This document shows, in pieces, positions 1 through 8,637 of a stretch of DNA of 64,000 nucleotides. A program made the position numbers and the translations under genes. How positions within the stretch are numbered: position 1 is the first letter of the stretch; the number at the start of each line of letters is the position of its first letter. The notes below the pieces were generated by a model that did no database searches, was not told where the DNA came from, and saw only the letters and a list, made by a program, of their open reading frames with translations. Source of the stretch: JAVBKV01 sp031553885 (GTDB lineage Bacteria > Bacteroidota > Bacteroidia > Bacteroidales > Azobacteroidaceae); the NCBI GenBank assembly GCA_031553885.1, contig JAVBKV010000018.1, forward strand, positions 1 to 64,000, in the 5' to 3' direction.

Positions 1-20
1 TCCGGTTGAGTTTACTTATT

Positions 21-1175
21 ATGAAGATTTACGAATACCAGGCAAAAACATTATTCTCCCATTTCGGCATTCCTGTCGAGAAAAATATCTTGTGCTATAC
101 CCCAGAGGACGCAATTAAAGCTTATCATCATTTAGGAATACCCCGTGTTGTTGTCAAAGCACAGGTACAAACAGGGGGCCGAGGAAAAGCAGGAGGTGTA
201 AAACTGGCTTCTACTGCGGAAGAAACACAAACCATCACAAAGTCCATCCTTGGAATGGATATCAACGGCTATATTGTTGACCGTGTTCTGGTCAGTGAGA
301 CTATAAATATTGCTGAAGAATATTATTTGAGTCTGACTATCGATCGCAATACTAAATCTGTTGTTCTGATGGCAAGCCGAGCCGGAGGAATAGATATTGA
401 AGAGGTGGCAAAAAGCTCTTCCGGACAAATTTGCCGTATTCCGGTTGATAGTTCTATTGGTATGCAGCATTTCTTGTCCAACCGGGCAGGTTTCTTTTTG
501 TCTGATGATAAGTCTGTTGTCCGGCAAGCCACTTATATCATGCGACAACTCTATCAGTTGCTTATAGAAACCGATGCTTCTTTAGTGGAAATTAATCCCC
601 TTGCTCTTACAAAAGAAGGAAAATTAATTGCACTTGATGCTAAAATGATAGTGGACGACAATGCTCTCTTCCGTCATCCCGAAATTGAAGCTTTATATGA
701 ACCTGATACTGAAGAACAAAAAGAAAGAAAAGCAAAAGAGAAAGGCATCAGTTATGTTCATCTGAATGGTACTATCGGATGCATGGTCAATGGGGCCGGC
801 TTAGCCATGGCTACAATGGATGTAATCAACTATTTTGGCGGAAATCCTGCAAATTTTCTGGATATTGGAGGTAGTTCCAATCCTGAAAAAGTAGTTGAGG
901 CTATGAAATTACTGTTGGATGATGTTCAGGTAAAAGTAGTTTTGATTAATATTTTCGGAGGAATTACACGTTGTGATGATGTTGCTAAAGGATTACTAGA
1001 AGCATTCAGACAAATCGAAATCAATATCCCGGTTGTGCTCCGCCTTACCGGAACCAATGAAAAGGAAGGCCGAAAACTGCTTCAAAATTCTTCACTCATC
1101 ATTGAAGAAACGATGGAGCAAGCTGCTCAAACTGCTATCCATTTATCCTCAGAAACCTTATCTTCTCATTCTTAA
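21..1175 (+). CDS. sucC: Succinyl-CoA synthetase, ADP-forming, beta subunit
   Basis: 384 aa, close to the usual length of about 388. The beta subunit carries the ATP-grasp nucleotide-binding domain and the succinate site; with SucD it interconverts succinyl-CoA and succinate with ATP formation in the cytoplasm. The N terminus MKIYEYQAKTLF is the typical opening. The glycine-rich QTGGRGKAGGVK lies in the ATP-grasp region, and the C-terminal half has NGAGLAMATMD and NIFGGITRCDDVAKG, both hallmarks of the CoA-ligase domain. I chose the ATG at 21 over an in-frame upstream codon at 6 because it gives the family N terminus. sucD follows after 19 bp, so they form an operon. The promoter is outside the window. 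Confidence 0.97.
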   Translation: MKIYEYQAKTLFSHFGIPVEKNILCYTPEDAIKAYHHLGIPRVVVKAQVQTGGRGKAGGVKLASTAEETQTITKSILGMDINGYIVDRVLVSETINIAEEYYLSLTIDRNTKSVVLMASRAGGIDIEEVAKSSSGQICRIPVDSSIGMQHFLSNRAGFFLSDDKSVVRQATYIMRQLYQLLIETDASLVEINPLALTKEGKLIALDAKMIVDDNALFRHPEIEALYEPDTEEQKERKAKEKGISYVHLNGTIGCMVNGAGLAMATMDVINYFGGNPANFLDIGGSSNPEKVVEAMKLLLDDVQVKVVLINIFGGITRCDDVAKGLLEAFRQIEINIPVVLRLTGTNEKEGRKLLQNSSLIIEETMEQAAQTAIHLSSETLSSHS

Positions 1176-1194
1176 TTTTTAATTCTTAAATCTA

Positions 1195-2088
1195 ATGAGT
1201 ATCCTTATTGATCAAAATACCCGTGTAGTAGTGCAAGGCATCACCGGAAGGGATGGATGTTTTCATGCTGCAAAAATGAAGGACTACGGAACAAAAGTCG
1301 TGGCAGGAACTTCTCCTGGAAAAGGAGGAACAAAGGTCGATAATATCCCTGTATTCAACACCGTATATGATGCGGTTGAAAGAGAAGGAAGTGATACTGC
1401 CGTTATCTTTGTCCCTGCTCCATTTGCTAAAGATGCGATGATGGAAGCTGCGGATTCGGGAATTAAACTAATCGTGTGCATTACTGAAGGTATTCCAACA
1501 TTGGATATTATTTCTGCATACAATTATATTCAAAAGAAAGGGACAAAACTGATCGGGCCCAATTGTCCCGGACTTATCTCCCCCGGCAAAAGCCTGGTGG
1601 GTATTATGCCTTCTCAAATATTTAAGCCGGGGAGAACGGGTATTATCAGCCGGAGTGGTACGCTGACATACGAAATTGTGCATAGCCTGACCTCTAACGG
1701 TATCGGTCAATCTACTGCTGTTGGTATTGGTGGAGATCCAGTTTCAGGACTTTATTTTCAGGATTTATTGGAAATGTTTGAAAAAGATCCGGAAACAGAT
1801 TCCATTGTTCTGATAGGGGAAATCGGCGGTGATGCTGAAGAACGTGCTGCAAAATACATTCAAACATACATCACTAAACCGGTAGTGACTTTCATTGCCG
1901 GCCAGGCAGCACCTGCCGGTAAACAGATGGGACATGCCGGAGCGATTATTTCAAGTGGTTCAGGTACTGCTATTGAAAAAATGGAGGCATTCAGGAAAGC
2001 CGGCATTCCTGTAGCAAAAATACCATCAGAGATTCCGGAATTGATACATCACTCATTCATCAGAGATTCAAACAGGTCAATGAACTGA
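1195..2088 (+). CDS. sucD: Succinyl-CoA synthetase, alpha subunit
   Basis: 297 aa. The alpha subunit binds CoA and carries the phosphohistidine. Visible landmarks are the Rossmann start VVVQGITGRDG, the active-site stretch SRSGTLTYE and the phospho-His motif GHAGAI followed by a serine/glycine loop. It partners the SucC encoded 19 bp upstream. The C terminus runs about 15 residues past the conserved IPSEIPELI end, and that extension is encoded on the strand opposite the end of the convergent acetyltransferase-like gene (40 bp shared). This suggests the original stop was lost when the two genes became abutted. Confidence 0.96.
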   Translation: MSILIDQNTRVVVQGITGRDGCFHAAKMKDYGTKVVAGTSPGKGGTKVDNIPVFNTVYDAVEREGSDTAVIFVPAPFAKDAMMEAADSGIKLIVCITEGIPTLDIISAYNYIQKKGTKLIGPNCPGLISPGKSLVGIMPSQIFKPGRTGIISRSGTLTYEIVHSLTSNGIGQSTAVGIGGDPVSGLYFQDLLEMFEKDPETDSIVLIGEIGGDAEERAAKYIQTYITKPVVTFIAGQAAPAGKQMGHAGAIISSGSGTAIEKMEAFRKAGIPVAKIPSEIPELIHHSFIRDSNRSMN

Positions 2089-2678
2089 CCAATTTGTCGC
2101 CCATCCATCAAAGCATGATTAACTTCGACAGAAACAGGAAGCAAAAATTTGTTATTTTCTTCGAAGAATCTGCCAAAACTGATTTTAGGACAACTTCCTC
2201 TGGTTCCCGTATTACAGGCATGCTTCAACGATGTGAACCGAACCCAGGGCAACGTAGTGTAATGAATGCAATCGTTACGTTTTTGGTCCCCATCAAATCT
2301 CAATCCGGAAGCTGACTTTGATTCGTTGATCAAAGGCATGGCCTCTCTTACAAAAGAGGGAAAATCTTCGTAATAATTCAGAAAAGCAAAAGTAAACGTT
2401 TTGTCAACATTGTCAACCGTAGTTCCGGCATGAATACGGTTATAACAAACAACCTCATCCTCTTCGATCCGGTACCGGAATTCTTCTGTTTTATTCGCTG
2501 CAATAAGAGACTTATGCATGTAGTAGAGCCAAAACGATAATTGGGCCTCTTTGGCGACATGAAATGCTTTTGTACAATCGATATTTACAACCACTCCTGT
2601 AAAAGGATCATCCATCCAGTTGAAAAATTCATAGTGCTCCTTTCTGGCCCAGGAGTCTATATTTATTTTGTGTTTCAT
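2049..2678 (-). CDS. Chloramphenicol acetyltransferase-like protein (CAT family)
   Basis: 209 aa, the usual length of a type A CAT monomer. The family transfers acetyl from acetyl-CoA to a hydroxyl and works as a trimer in the cytoplasm. The catalytic motif HxxxDG is present as HALMDG (His188, Asp192), and the N-terminal W-x-R-K-E-H-Y-E-F opening is classical. The residue before the catalytic His is Asn instead of the His common in resistance enzymes. Chromosomal CAT-like proteins of this type are common in Bacteroidales and often are not proven to confer resistance, so the substrate is open. A possible -7 box (TATCTTTG, minus strand, 2728-2721) lies upstream, without a clear -33 element. Confidence 0.85.
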   Translation of the reverse strand: MKHKINIDSWARKEHYEFFNWMDDPFTGVVVNIDCTKAFHVAKEAQLSFWLYYMHKSLIAANKTEEFRYRIEEDEVVCYNRIHAGTTVDNVDKTFTFAFLNYYEDFPSFVREAMPLINESKSASGLRFDGDQKRNDCIHYTTLPWVRFTSLKHACNTGTRGSCPKISFGRFFEENNKFLLPVSVEVNHALMDGRQIGQFIDLFESLMNE

Positions 2679-2784
2679 TTATTTTTATCAATCTTAAAAA
2701 ATTCATTGCCTTCTAAGGGTCAAAGATACAAATCTTAAAGCAATTCATATCGGGGATAGCAACCTGTCTATCAAAACAAGCTCC

Positions 2785-3198
2785 TTAAAATCGAACCACA
2801 CTTAATTCTCTTGCTATGAAATGAATACCTTCCTCTATTCTCTTTTTTTGACAGTCAGACGCCTTGGTTATCCCGCTTTTATAACGACGCAAAAGCGAAG
2901 GATTAACTCCTAAAACAGTGGCCAAGGCGCTTACATCAAAGAAGCTAAATGTTTTGAAGAATCCAGATAGATCATAAACATATTCAACGTCATATTTACC
3001 CTTTAATGGAGCATATTTCTCCCATTCCCCAGTCTCCTCTGCATGCTCCCTAGCCATTTCCAATGCATCTAACAACTCCTGTTTGGCTTCACTTTCCGTT
3101 TCCCCGGCTCCGTAAAGTCCAGGTATAACAGGAATATAGATGGAATAAAAATCACCTTCACCTTTTTCTATTACTGCTTTCACTTTTTTTGTTTCCAT
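2785..3198 (-). CDS. hicB: HicB-family antitoxin
   Basis: 137 aa. The N-terminal half has the HicB fold (AVIEKGEGDFYSIYIP, then GLYGAGETESEAKQELLDAL), which normally covers the HicA active site. The C-terminal half, about residues 80-137, looks like a helix-turn-helix DNA-binding region (DVSALATVLGVNPSLLRRYK). The protein therefore should both neutralise the toxin and repress the operon. It lies 29 bp downstream of hicA on the same strand, the toxin-first order usual for hicAB. A palindrome over the promoter at 3446-3463 is the natural operator candidate. Confidence 0.92.
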   Translation of the reverse strand: METKKVKAVIEKGEGDFYSIYIPVIPGLYGAGETESEAKQELLDALEMAREHAEETGEWEKYAPLKGKYDVEYVYDLSGFFKTFSFFDVSALATVLGVNPSLLRRYKSGITKASDCQKKRIEEGIHFIARELSVVRF

Positions 3199-3227
3199 GA
3201 CTTTTCTTTTTTTAGTTTTGGGAGGAA

Positions 3228-3410
3228 CTATTCAAACCCTGCCCTTTTTTTCATACTTGCCAGAGTTCCGGTTGGAATTTCTTGGCTTTTATGTTTCCCT
3301 ATAGGGATAAACCCAGGTTTCGTTGGATGGACATATTTTTTATGCTTCCCTGTGGTTTTTATGTACCATCCATCTTCCATTAGGAGACGTTCAAATTCTG
3401 AAAATTTCAT
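3228..3410 (-). CDS. hicA: HicA-family mRNA interferase toxin
   Basis: 60 aa, the normal size for HicA, a double-stranded-RNA-binding-fold toxin that cleaves mRNA. The sequence starts MKFSEFERLLMEDGW, then GKHKKYVHP with the catalytic His candidate (His23), and ends in the IPTGTLASMKKRAGF helix typical of the family. It is first in a two-gene operon with hicB. No catalytic residue appears lost, so the pair is probably functional. The gene is too small to be certain of by length alone, but the motif order and partner make it convincing. Confidence 0.92.
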   Translation of the reverse strand: MKFSEFERLLMEDGWYIKTTGKHKKYVHPTKPGFIPIGKHKSQEIPTGTLASMKKRAGFE

Positions 3411-3441
3411 ATATAAAAGGGCATTAAGTGTTTTGGCAATT

Positions 3442-3473
3442 CAAAAGTAACAAAAATGTTACTGTTGAACAAA
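3442..3473 (-). promoter_or_regulatory. hicAB promoter with overlapping palindromic operator
   Basis: Read on the minus strand there is TTTG (3473-3470), a 20-nt spacer, and TACTTTTG (3449-3442), matching the Bacteroidetes -33/-7 consensus. The perfect inverted repeat AGTAAC-N6-GTTACT at 3446-3463 occupies most of the spacer and overlaps the -7 box. The predicted start is about 3435, 25 nt before hicA. Binding of HicB here would block RNA polymerase. The promoter elements and palindrome are seen; the repressor assignment is inference. Confidence 0.7.
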
Positions 3474-3626
3474 TACTTAGGAAATTATTTTTCATAGAAA
3501 TGAAAAATTTAACATTTGGGTTTTCTTTTTCCTATTTCTTTTCTGACTGGCAAGATAACATGTTGTTTGAATTCTTCAATATTTACATTAACTTTGTTTT
3601 TGTTATCCCTATTAAACACCTGTATT

Positions 3627-4965
3627 ATGAATACTCGGACCCTATTCTTTATTCTGTTTATCAGCATTTTTGTTTTTTCGGATTCGGTTTTTTCTCAAAA
3701 TGATCCTCCCCAATCCCAGGCTATCCCCGTCAAAAGTTTCTTAAATAGTATGGGAGCCGTTTCTTCTGTGTCCCGGAGAGGGGAATCGTTGGAAGCAACT
3801 ATAAAATGCCTGAAATACGCAGGCCTGAATTGGTTGCGTGTCGGTTATGAAGACAATGCTCCCGTATCCGATTTTATACAAGTTCATAAAGAGACCGGAG
3901 TTTTATTCAGTTACGGATTGCTGAGCGGACATACCGACATCGAACGCCTTATCAAAGAGGCCAAACAATTGGCTAACGAAGGTGCTTTACTCGCGTTGGA
4001 AGGATTGAATGAACCTAACAACTGGGGAATAACTTACCAGGGAGAAAAAGGAGGGGGACGGGAATCCTGGTTACCGGTTGCTAAATTACAGCGTGATTTA
4101 TATAGTGCAGTTAAAAATGATCCGGATCTGAAACATTTCCCGGTTTGGTCTCTCAGTGAAGGAGGAGCACAAACCGACAGGCCTTCAATACCTGACTATT
4201 CCGGAAAAAATGAATACTTTACTTCCTGCCGGTACTCGTTTTGCCGACTATGCCAATTGCCATAATTATATTTGCCATCCATCCTGGCCGGGATTACACG
4301 ATAATCAAACCTGGCGTAGTGCGGATCCGGGTCCGTCCTGTCCGGTCGATGGTCTGTACGGTAATTACGGACGTACCTGGGCTAAGAAATTTCCCGGTTA
4401 TTCGGAAAAAGAATTACTCACATTGCCGAGAGTGACTACCGAAACCGGGATTTCAACAGATTCTGTCATAACGGAGGAGATTCAAGCCCGCTTATACTTG
4501 AATCTATACCTTTCTCAATTCAAACGGGGGTGGAAATACACGGCGGTTTATTTGTTGAAAGGGCGTTCGAATGAACCGGCACACGAAGCCTTCGCTTTTT
4601 ACACATTGGATTATAATCCGAAAAAAGCGGCTCACTATCTGCATCACTTTACGACTATCCTGGCAGATGAAGGGACCGTGAAACAATTATCAGGAAAACT
4701 GAATTACTCGATTCCGAACCAACCCGCTACGACTCATGACTTGTTATTGCAGAAAAGCAACGGCCATTTTATGTTGATCCTTTGGGGAGAACGATTCAGC
4801 AGTGGCGGATCCGACGAAGTTACAGTTCATACCGGTAAAAAATATCGCAACGTCAAAGTTTACGATCCGACAGTAGGTACAGTTGCTGTCAGAGAACTGA
4901 GAAATACTGATTCAATAGATCTTTCATTGACTGATCATCCGTTGGTGATCGAAATATGGAATTAA
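3627..4965 (+). pseudogene. Secreted glycoside-hydrolase-like protein, frameshifted
   Basis: Two overlapping frames together encode one protein of about 445 aa. The first frame opens at the ATG at 3627 with a signal peptide ending VFSQ and runs to about 4205. The second continues to the stop at 4965. The fold looks like a (beta/alpha)8 glycosidase: LEGLNEPNN carries a candidate acid/base Glu, and VTTETGIST in the second frame carries a candidate nucleophile Glu. The C-terminal 90 residues resemble the small beta-sandwich seen after such barrels. Removing one A from the run of six at 4205-4210 restores a continuous reading (YSGKMNTLLPAGT). This is either a real one-base insertion, a phase-variable tract, or an assembly error. 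I cannot name the GH family securely. Confidence 0.75.
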
Positions 4966-4984
4966 TTTTGTTACGTATTCATTG

Positions 4985-5943
4985 TTATTTTTTTGTAAAA
5001 AACTTAACCGGTTGTGCAATGGTAATCATGAATGTATTTCCTTCAAACCGGTTTTTGGCTCCCAATTCGCCCAGCCACCTGGCGGAAAGGGTGGTGAATG
5101 TTTTGGGATACATTACACTGGCTTCCAATCCTAAACCATAAATATGATCTTTATCTCCGGTAAAAATCTGATTGGCCACCGGTATTTTATCGTCACTTAA
5201 TTTGAACTGGGCATAATAGACAGGACCTGCATTGATCGCCATGGGTATAGGTGTTCCTGACAATGGAACTTCAAATGTTTTTGCCAATCCGCCTTCAAGT
5301 GTCATGATGTCACCGACTTTCATATCGGTCCCTCTTTTCTCACTATGCGTTTCATAATAAGCCATGGTCGACAGATTAAACGATCGTTTTGCATCCAAAT
5401 ACCAGGTTCCTCCCAATGAAAATTCGTTTGTCCACATACCCATTCCACTGTTATCGTCTCCTTGATACTCATATTTTCCCGTAGGCATATACAAAGCGTA
5501 ACCGAAGGTAAGATCGGCCCGTTTCCAATGCCAACCCAATTGCAACGGTTGAAGATAAGTATCACTGAATGCCATCGAGCTTTCGGAATGCACGTATGTC
5601 CCATCAATTTTATTGCTTGCAAAACAGAAAAGCACACTGGCACCATAATTGGCATTCAGTATTTTGAAATTGGTAACAATACTTCCTCCTGCTCCTAACA
5701 AGTATGCACCAAGATGAGGTGCATCCTTTTTACTACCTTCGCTATCAACAAAACTGGATGCGTTATATCCCCATATACCGGAAGGGCTACAATAATAGAA
5801 GGGGGAGCCTGAGTTCCTGCTGCTAACCCATAATCACCCAACAAGTGATCGCCTTTTAACTGAGCAAACCCCAACGTGTAATTACCCAGGAATGTTACTA
5901 ATAATATGCTGGAAATAAGCCAATAATTTCTTTTTGTGTTCAT
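4985..5943 (-). pseudogene. Outer-membrane beta-barrel protein (SphA/MetA-pathway type), frameshifted
   Basis: The reading frame is split. The N-terminal part (5943 down to about 5772) starts MNTKRNYWLISSILL with a signal peptide ending FAQ, then GDHLLGDYGLAAGTQAPP. The rest lies in another frame down to 4985, with strands rich in alternating aromatic and polar residues (LGWHWKRADLTFGYALYMPTG), ending in a barrel-like terminus. The family resembles the 'phenol MetA degradation'/SphA transporters, outer-membrane barrels of about 300 aa. The break lies at four Gs on the coding strand (plus-strand CCCC at 5769-5772). One more G restores VYGGYNASSFVDSEGSKKD and joins the halves. Its convergent neighbour has the same kind of defect. 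Confidence 0.72.
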
Positions 5944-6081
5944 GTTGAATTGCTATTAAGTTTGTATAAAAACAATTACCTGGCACAAAAGTTCAGTCTT
6001 TACTTTGTTATTATTCTAATATCGAAACCAGCTATCATATTGTTTCTGCAATCAATTGTTCTTAACTAGATTAATAAGGCA

Positions 6082-6107
6082 TAAAAAAAGCCGGCGTTAT
6101 GCCGGCT
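6082..6107 (-). terminator. Rho-independent terminator of the DUF1080 gene
   Basis: A perfect 7-bp GC-rich stem, AGCCGGC at 6089-6095 and GCCGGCT at 6101-6107, closes a 5-nt loop. On the minus strand it is followed by a run of seven T. It sits 30 bp after the stop codon of the DUF1080 gene. Confidence 0.9.
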
Positions 6108-6136
6108 AAACTATTCTAATTTTTAATTCTTCATTT

Positions 6137-6916
6137 TTAATTCGCAAGCTCCAGAATCTCCACTTTCCTGAATTCCACCGGGTGACTTTCCGACTGCAAC
6201 GCAATACGACCTGATTTCAGCGGACCGGCAACAACGTTAGCAGGAGGATTAAGACCCTTTCCGTCAACAGTAAAACGGGTATAAGTCATAACGGTATCTC
6301 CTTCAATGATATGGTGTGCAATGCTATCCCCGAGGATAACCATTTCGATGGTCACCCACTGATCCCCATGATAAGTTTTCGATGTGGAGCTGGCACAATG
6401 GCTTGAATAAGGAACGCCTTCAAGATATACATCCGTTCCCGGAGTACAGAGGTTACCCGTAGAACGTTCATCGGTTCCGTTACCTCCCAGGAACTGAGCT
6501 TCAAGCGAAGCAGGAAAATCCTGAGTCAGATGCATGGATTCCGGAGACTGGGCATGCAACATCGCGCCACTGTTGCGATACGCCCATCCGGGTCCATCGC
6601 TCAGTTGTTCGCCGACAAAACGGTATTCCACCCTGAGTTTATAATTTGAATACTCTTTATCTGTATAAATATGGCCGAAACGTTCGGCAAATGTATCGTT
6701 ATAAGCATCATAAACGACTTTCAACACCCCGTCCTCAACCCGAAAGGTATTTCCGAAGTTTTCCCCACACGGGTATCCCCTGATTTTAACCGTCCATCCG
6801 GTCAGATCCTTACCGTTAAATAACTGCACCCAATTCTCGGGTTGGGATTCTTTCTTCGCATTACCACCACAACTAACCAAAAGTATTAAACACGCAACAA
6901 AAATCAGATTTTTCAT
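6137..6916 (-). CDS. DUF1080 (3-keto-disaccharide hydrolase-like) lipoprotein
   Basis: 259 aa. The N terminus MKNLIFVACLILLVSC is a lipoprotein signal with Cys16 as lipidation site followed by GGN, suggesting envelope anchoring. The rest is one DUF1080 domain, a concanavalin-like beta sandwich, opening with WVQLFNGKDLTGW and containing NSGAMLHAQSPE and the closing GRIALQSESHPVEFRKVEI. Members of the family hydrolyse 3-keto-glycosides or bind glycans. The gene is monocistronic, with a strong terminator after it and lemA divergent from it. A -7-like box TATCTTTG (6967-6960) lies 44 bp upstream without an obvious -33 element. Its substrate is unknown. Confidence 0.9.
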   Translation of the reverse strand: MKNLIFVACLILLVSCGGNAKKESQPENWVQLFNGKDLTGWTVKIRGYPCGENFGNTFRVEDGVLKVVYDAYNDTFAERFGHIYTDKEYSNYKLRVEYRFVGEQLSDGPGWAYRNSGAMLHAQSPESMHLTQDFPASLEAQFLGGNGTDERSTGNLCTPGTDVYLEGVPYSSHCASSTSKTYHGDQWVTIEMVILGDSIAHHIIEGDTVMTYTRFTVDGKGLNPPANVVAGPLKSGRIALQSESHPVEFRKVEILELAN

Positions 6917-7027
6917 CAGACAATAGATTTATATAAATAAAACACGTTTACCTTTTTTGCAAAGATAAAGGATTCGTACTAAAGATGCTATATTTCAATG
7001 TATAAATATACCTTTTCGCAAGAAACA

Positions 7028-7058
7028 TTGAATAGAAAAAAAAGAAATCGTAACTTTG
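7028..7058 (+). promoter_or_regulatory. Promoter of lemA-htpX
   Basis: TTG at 7028-7030, a 20-nt spacer, and TAACTTTG at 7051-7058 match the Bacteroidetes housekeeping promoter consensus (-33 TTG, -7 TAnnTTTG). The predicted transcription start is about 7065, giving a leader of roughly 23 nt before the lemA ATG. Confidence 0.75.
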
Positions 7059-7087
7059 ACTCGTATTAACTATAAAACTAAATTATC

Positions 7088-7645
7088 ATGACAGTATTGA
7101 TTATTCTGGGATTAGTTGCTTTATTGGTTATTTTTCTGATATCCAAATACAATTCGCTTGTCAAGTTGAGGAACAACCGGGAAAATGCATTTGCCGATAT
7201 CGATGTTCAATTGAAACAACGTCACGATCTGATTCCCCAATTAGTGGAAACAGTGAGAGGATATGCTGCTCACGAAAAAGAAACGCTCGACCGGATTGTC
7301 AATGCCCGTAACGGCGCCCTGAACGCCAAATCGATCGACGAAAAAATAGCTGCCGAAAATGTATTGACTTCGGCCCTTGCAGGACTGAAAGTAACTGTAG
7401 AAGCCTATCCTGATCTGAAAGCCAATCAGAATTTCCTGCAATTACAGGAAGAAATCTCGGATATCGAAAACAAACTGTCGGCTGTAAGGCGTTATTTCAA
7501 CTCTGCCACCAAGGAATACAACAATCAGGTTGAAACTTTCCCGGCAAATATTGTGGCCGGTATGTTCGGTTTCCGCAGGGAAGTGATGTTTGACCTGGGA
7601 AGTCAAAGAGCCAGCCTGGAAGAAGCTCCGAAAATTCAATTCTGA
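7088..7645 (+). CDS. lemA: LemA family protein
   Basis: 185 aa, typical family length. A single N-terminal transmembrane helix (residues 2-20, VLIILGLVALLVIFLI) is followed by the conserved YNSLVKLRNNRENAFADIDVQLKQRHDLIPQ signature in pieces, and a long helical bundle to the C terminus. LemA proteins are membrane anchored; their biochemical role is not settled, but they are very often encoded with an M48 protease, as here. The htpX-like gene starts 2 bp after the stop, so the two are cotranscribed and probably translationally coupled. Confidence 0.95.
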   Translation: MTVLIILGLVALLVIFLISKYNSLVKLRNNRENAFADIDVQLKQRHDLIPQLVETVRGYAAHEKETLDRIVNARNGALNAKSIDEKIAAENVLTSALAGLKVTVEAYPDLKANQNFLQLQEEISDIENKLSAVRRYFNSATKEYNNQVETFPANIVAGMFGFRREVMFDLGSQRASLEEAPKIQF

Positions 7646-7647
7646 GA

Positions 7648-8622
7648 ATGAAATATGTAGGTATACAAACACAACAGAGCAGGAACAATACGCGGTCAGT
7701 GCTCCTGCTTTGCCTTTTCCCCTGCCTGGTTGTGGGACTTGTATTCATATTCTGTTATCTGTTCACGGCATTTACCGGACAAAGCAATAACAGTTATAAT
7801 AACGGATCCAATGACACATTGCGTGTGGCGATATTCCTGTTTGCACAGGTTGCTCCTTATGCCCTGGGAGGTGTTTTCATTTGGTTTATCATTGCTTTTT
7901 TTACCAATACGAGTATCATCCGTTCAGCCACCGGTTCGCACTCATTATCCCGAAAAGAGAATAAACGGGTCTATAACCTGGTTGAAAATCTTTGTATGGC
8001 ACAGGGAATGAAAATGCCTAAAATCAATGTAATCGAAGACGATTCCCTGAATGCCTTTGCCAGTGGAATCAACAGTCAAAGTTATACGGTTACCCTGTCG
8101 AGAGGAATCATCAATAAGCTGGAAGATGACGAACTGGAGGGTGTAATCGCTCATGAGCTCACACACATTCGTAACCGGGATGTGCGCTTACTGATCGTTT
8201 CCATCGTTTTTGTGGGAATCTTCGCCCTGATTGCGGAAATGTCGATCCGCAGCCTGGCCTACAGCAGACCCCGTAACAACAAAGACGGAGGAGGAGCAGT
8301 TATCATCATTTTACTCGTAGCCTTACTTGCCGGAATCGGGTATTTATTTTCTTCTCTGATGCGCTTTGCAATTTCCCGGAACAGGGAATACATGGCCGAT
8401 GCCGGAGCAGCTGAAATGACAAAAAAACCGCAGGCTTTAGCCAGCGCTTTGCGTAAAATATCCGGTGATCCTGATATTGAGGCTGTAACCCGTAACGACG
8501 TAGCTCAATTGTTTATCGAGCATCCCGGCAAAACGGCCAAATCTGCATTCAGCGGACTTAGCGGTCTGTTTGCCACCCATCCTCCTATAAAAAAACGAAT
8601 CGAGGTACTGGAACAGTTCTGA
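7648..8622 (+). CDS. htpX: HtpX-like M48 family membrane zinc metalloprotease
   Basis: 324 aa. Transmembrane segments lie near residues 18-42 and 62-86, with two more near 184-200 and 218-242. The zinc motif HExxH is HELTH (His169, Glu170, His173), and the downstream SRNREYMADAGAAEM supplies the third zinc ligand Glu. The C terminus THPPIKKRIEVL is the M48 closing motif. HtpX-type enzymes degrade damaged membrane proteins on the cytoplasmic side. It is the second gene of the lemA operon. The N-terminal part is a little longer than in E. coli HtpX (293 aa), so it belongs to the LemA-associated subgroup. Confidence 0.92.
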   Translation: MKYVGIQTQQSRNNTRSVLLLCLFPCLVVGLVFIFCYLFTAFTGQSNNSYNNGSNDTLRVAIFLFAQVAPYALGGVFIWFIIAFFTNTSIIRSATGSHSLSRKENKRVYNLVENLCMAQGMKMPKINVIEDDSLNAFASGINSQSYTVTLSRGIINKLEDDELEGVIAHELTHIRNRDVRLLIVSIVFVGIFALIAEMSIRSLAYSRPRNNKDGGGAVIIILLVALLAGIGYLFSSLMRFAISRNREYMADAGAAEMTKKPQALASALRKISGDPDIEAVTRNDVAQLFIEHPGKTAKSAFSGLSGLFATHPPIKKRIEVLEQF

Positions 8623-8637
8623 CGTTGAAAAGACAGT

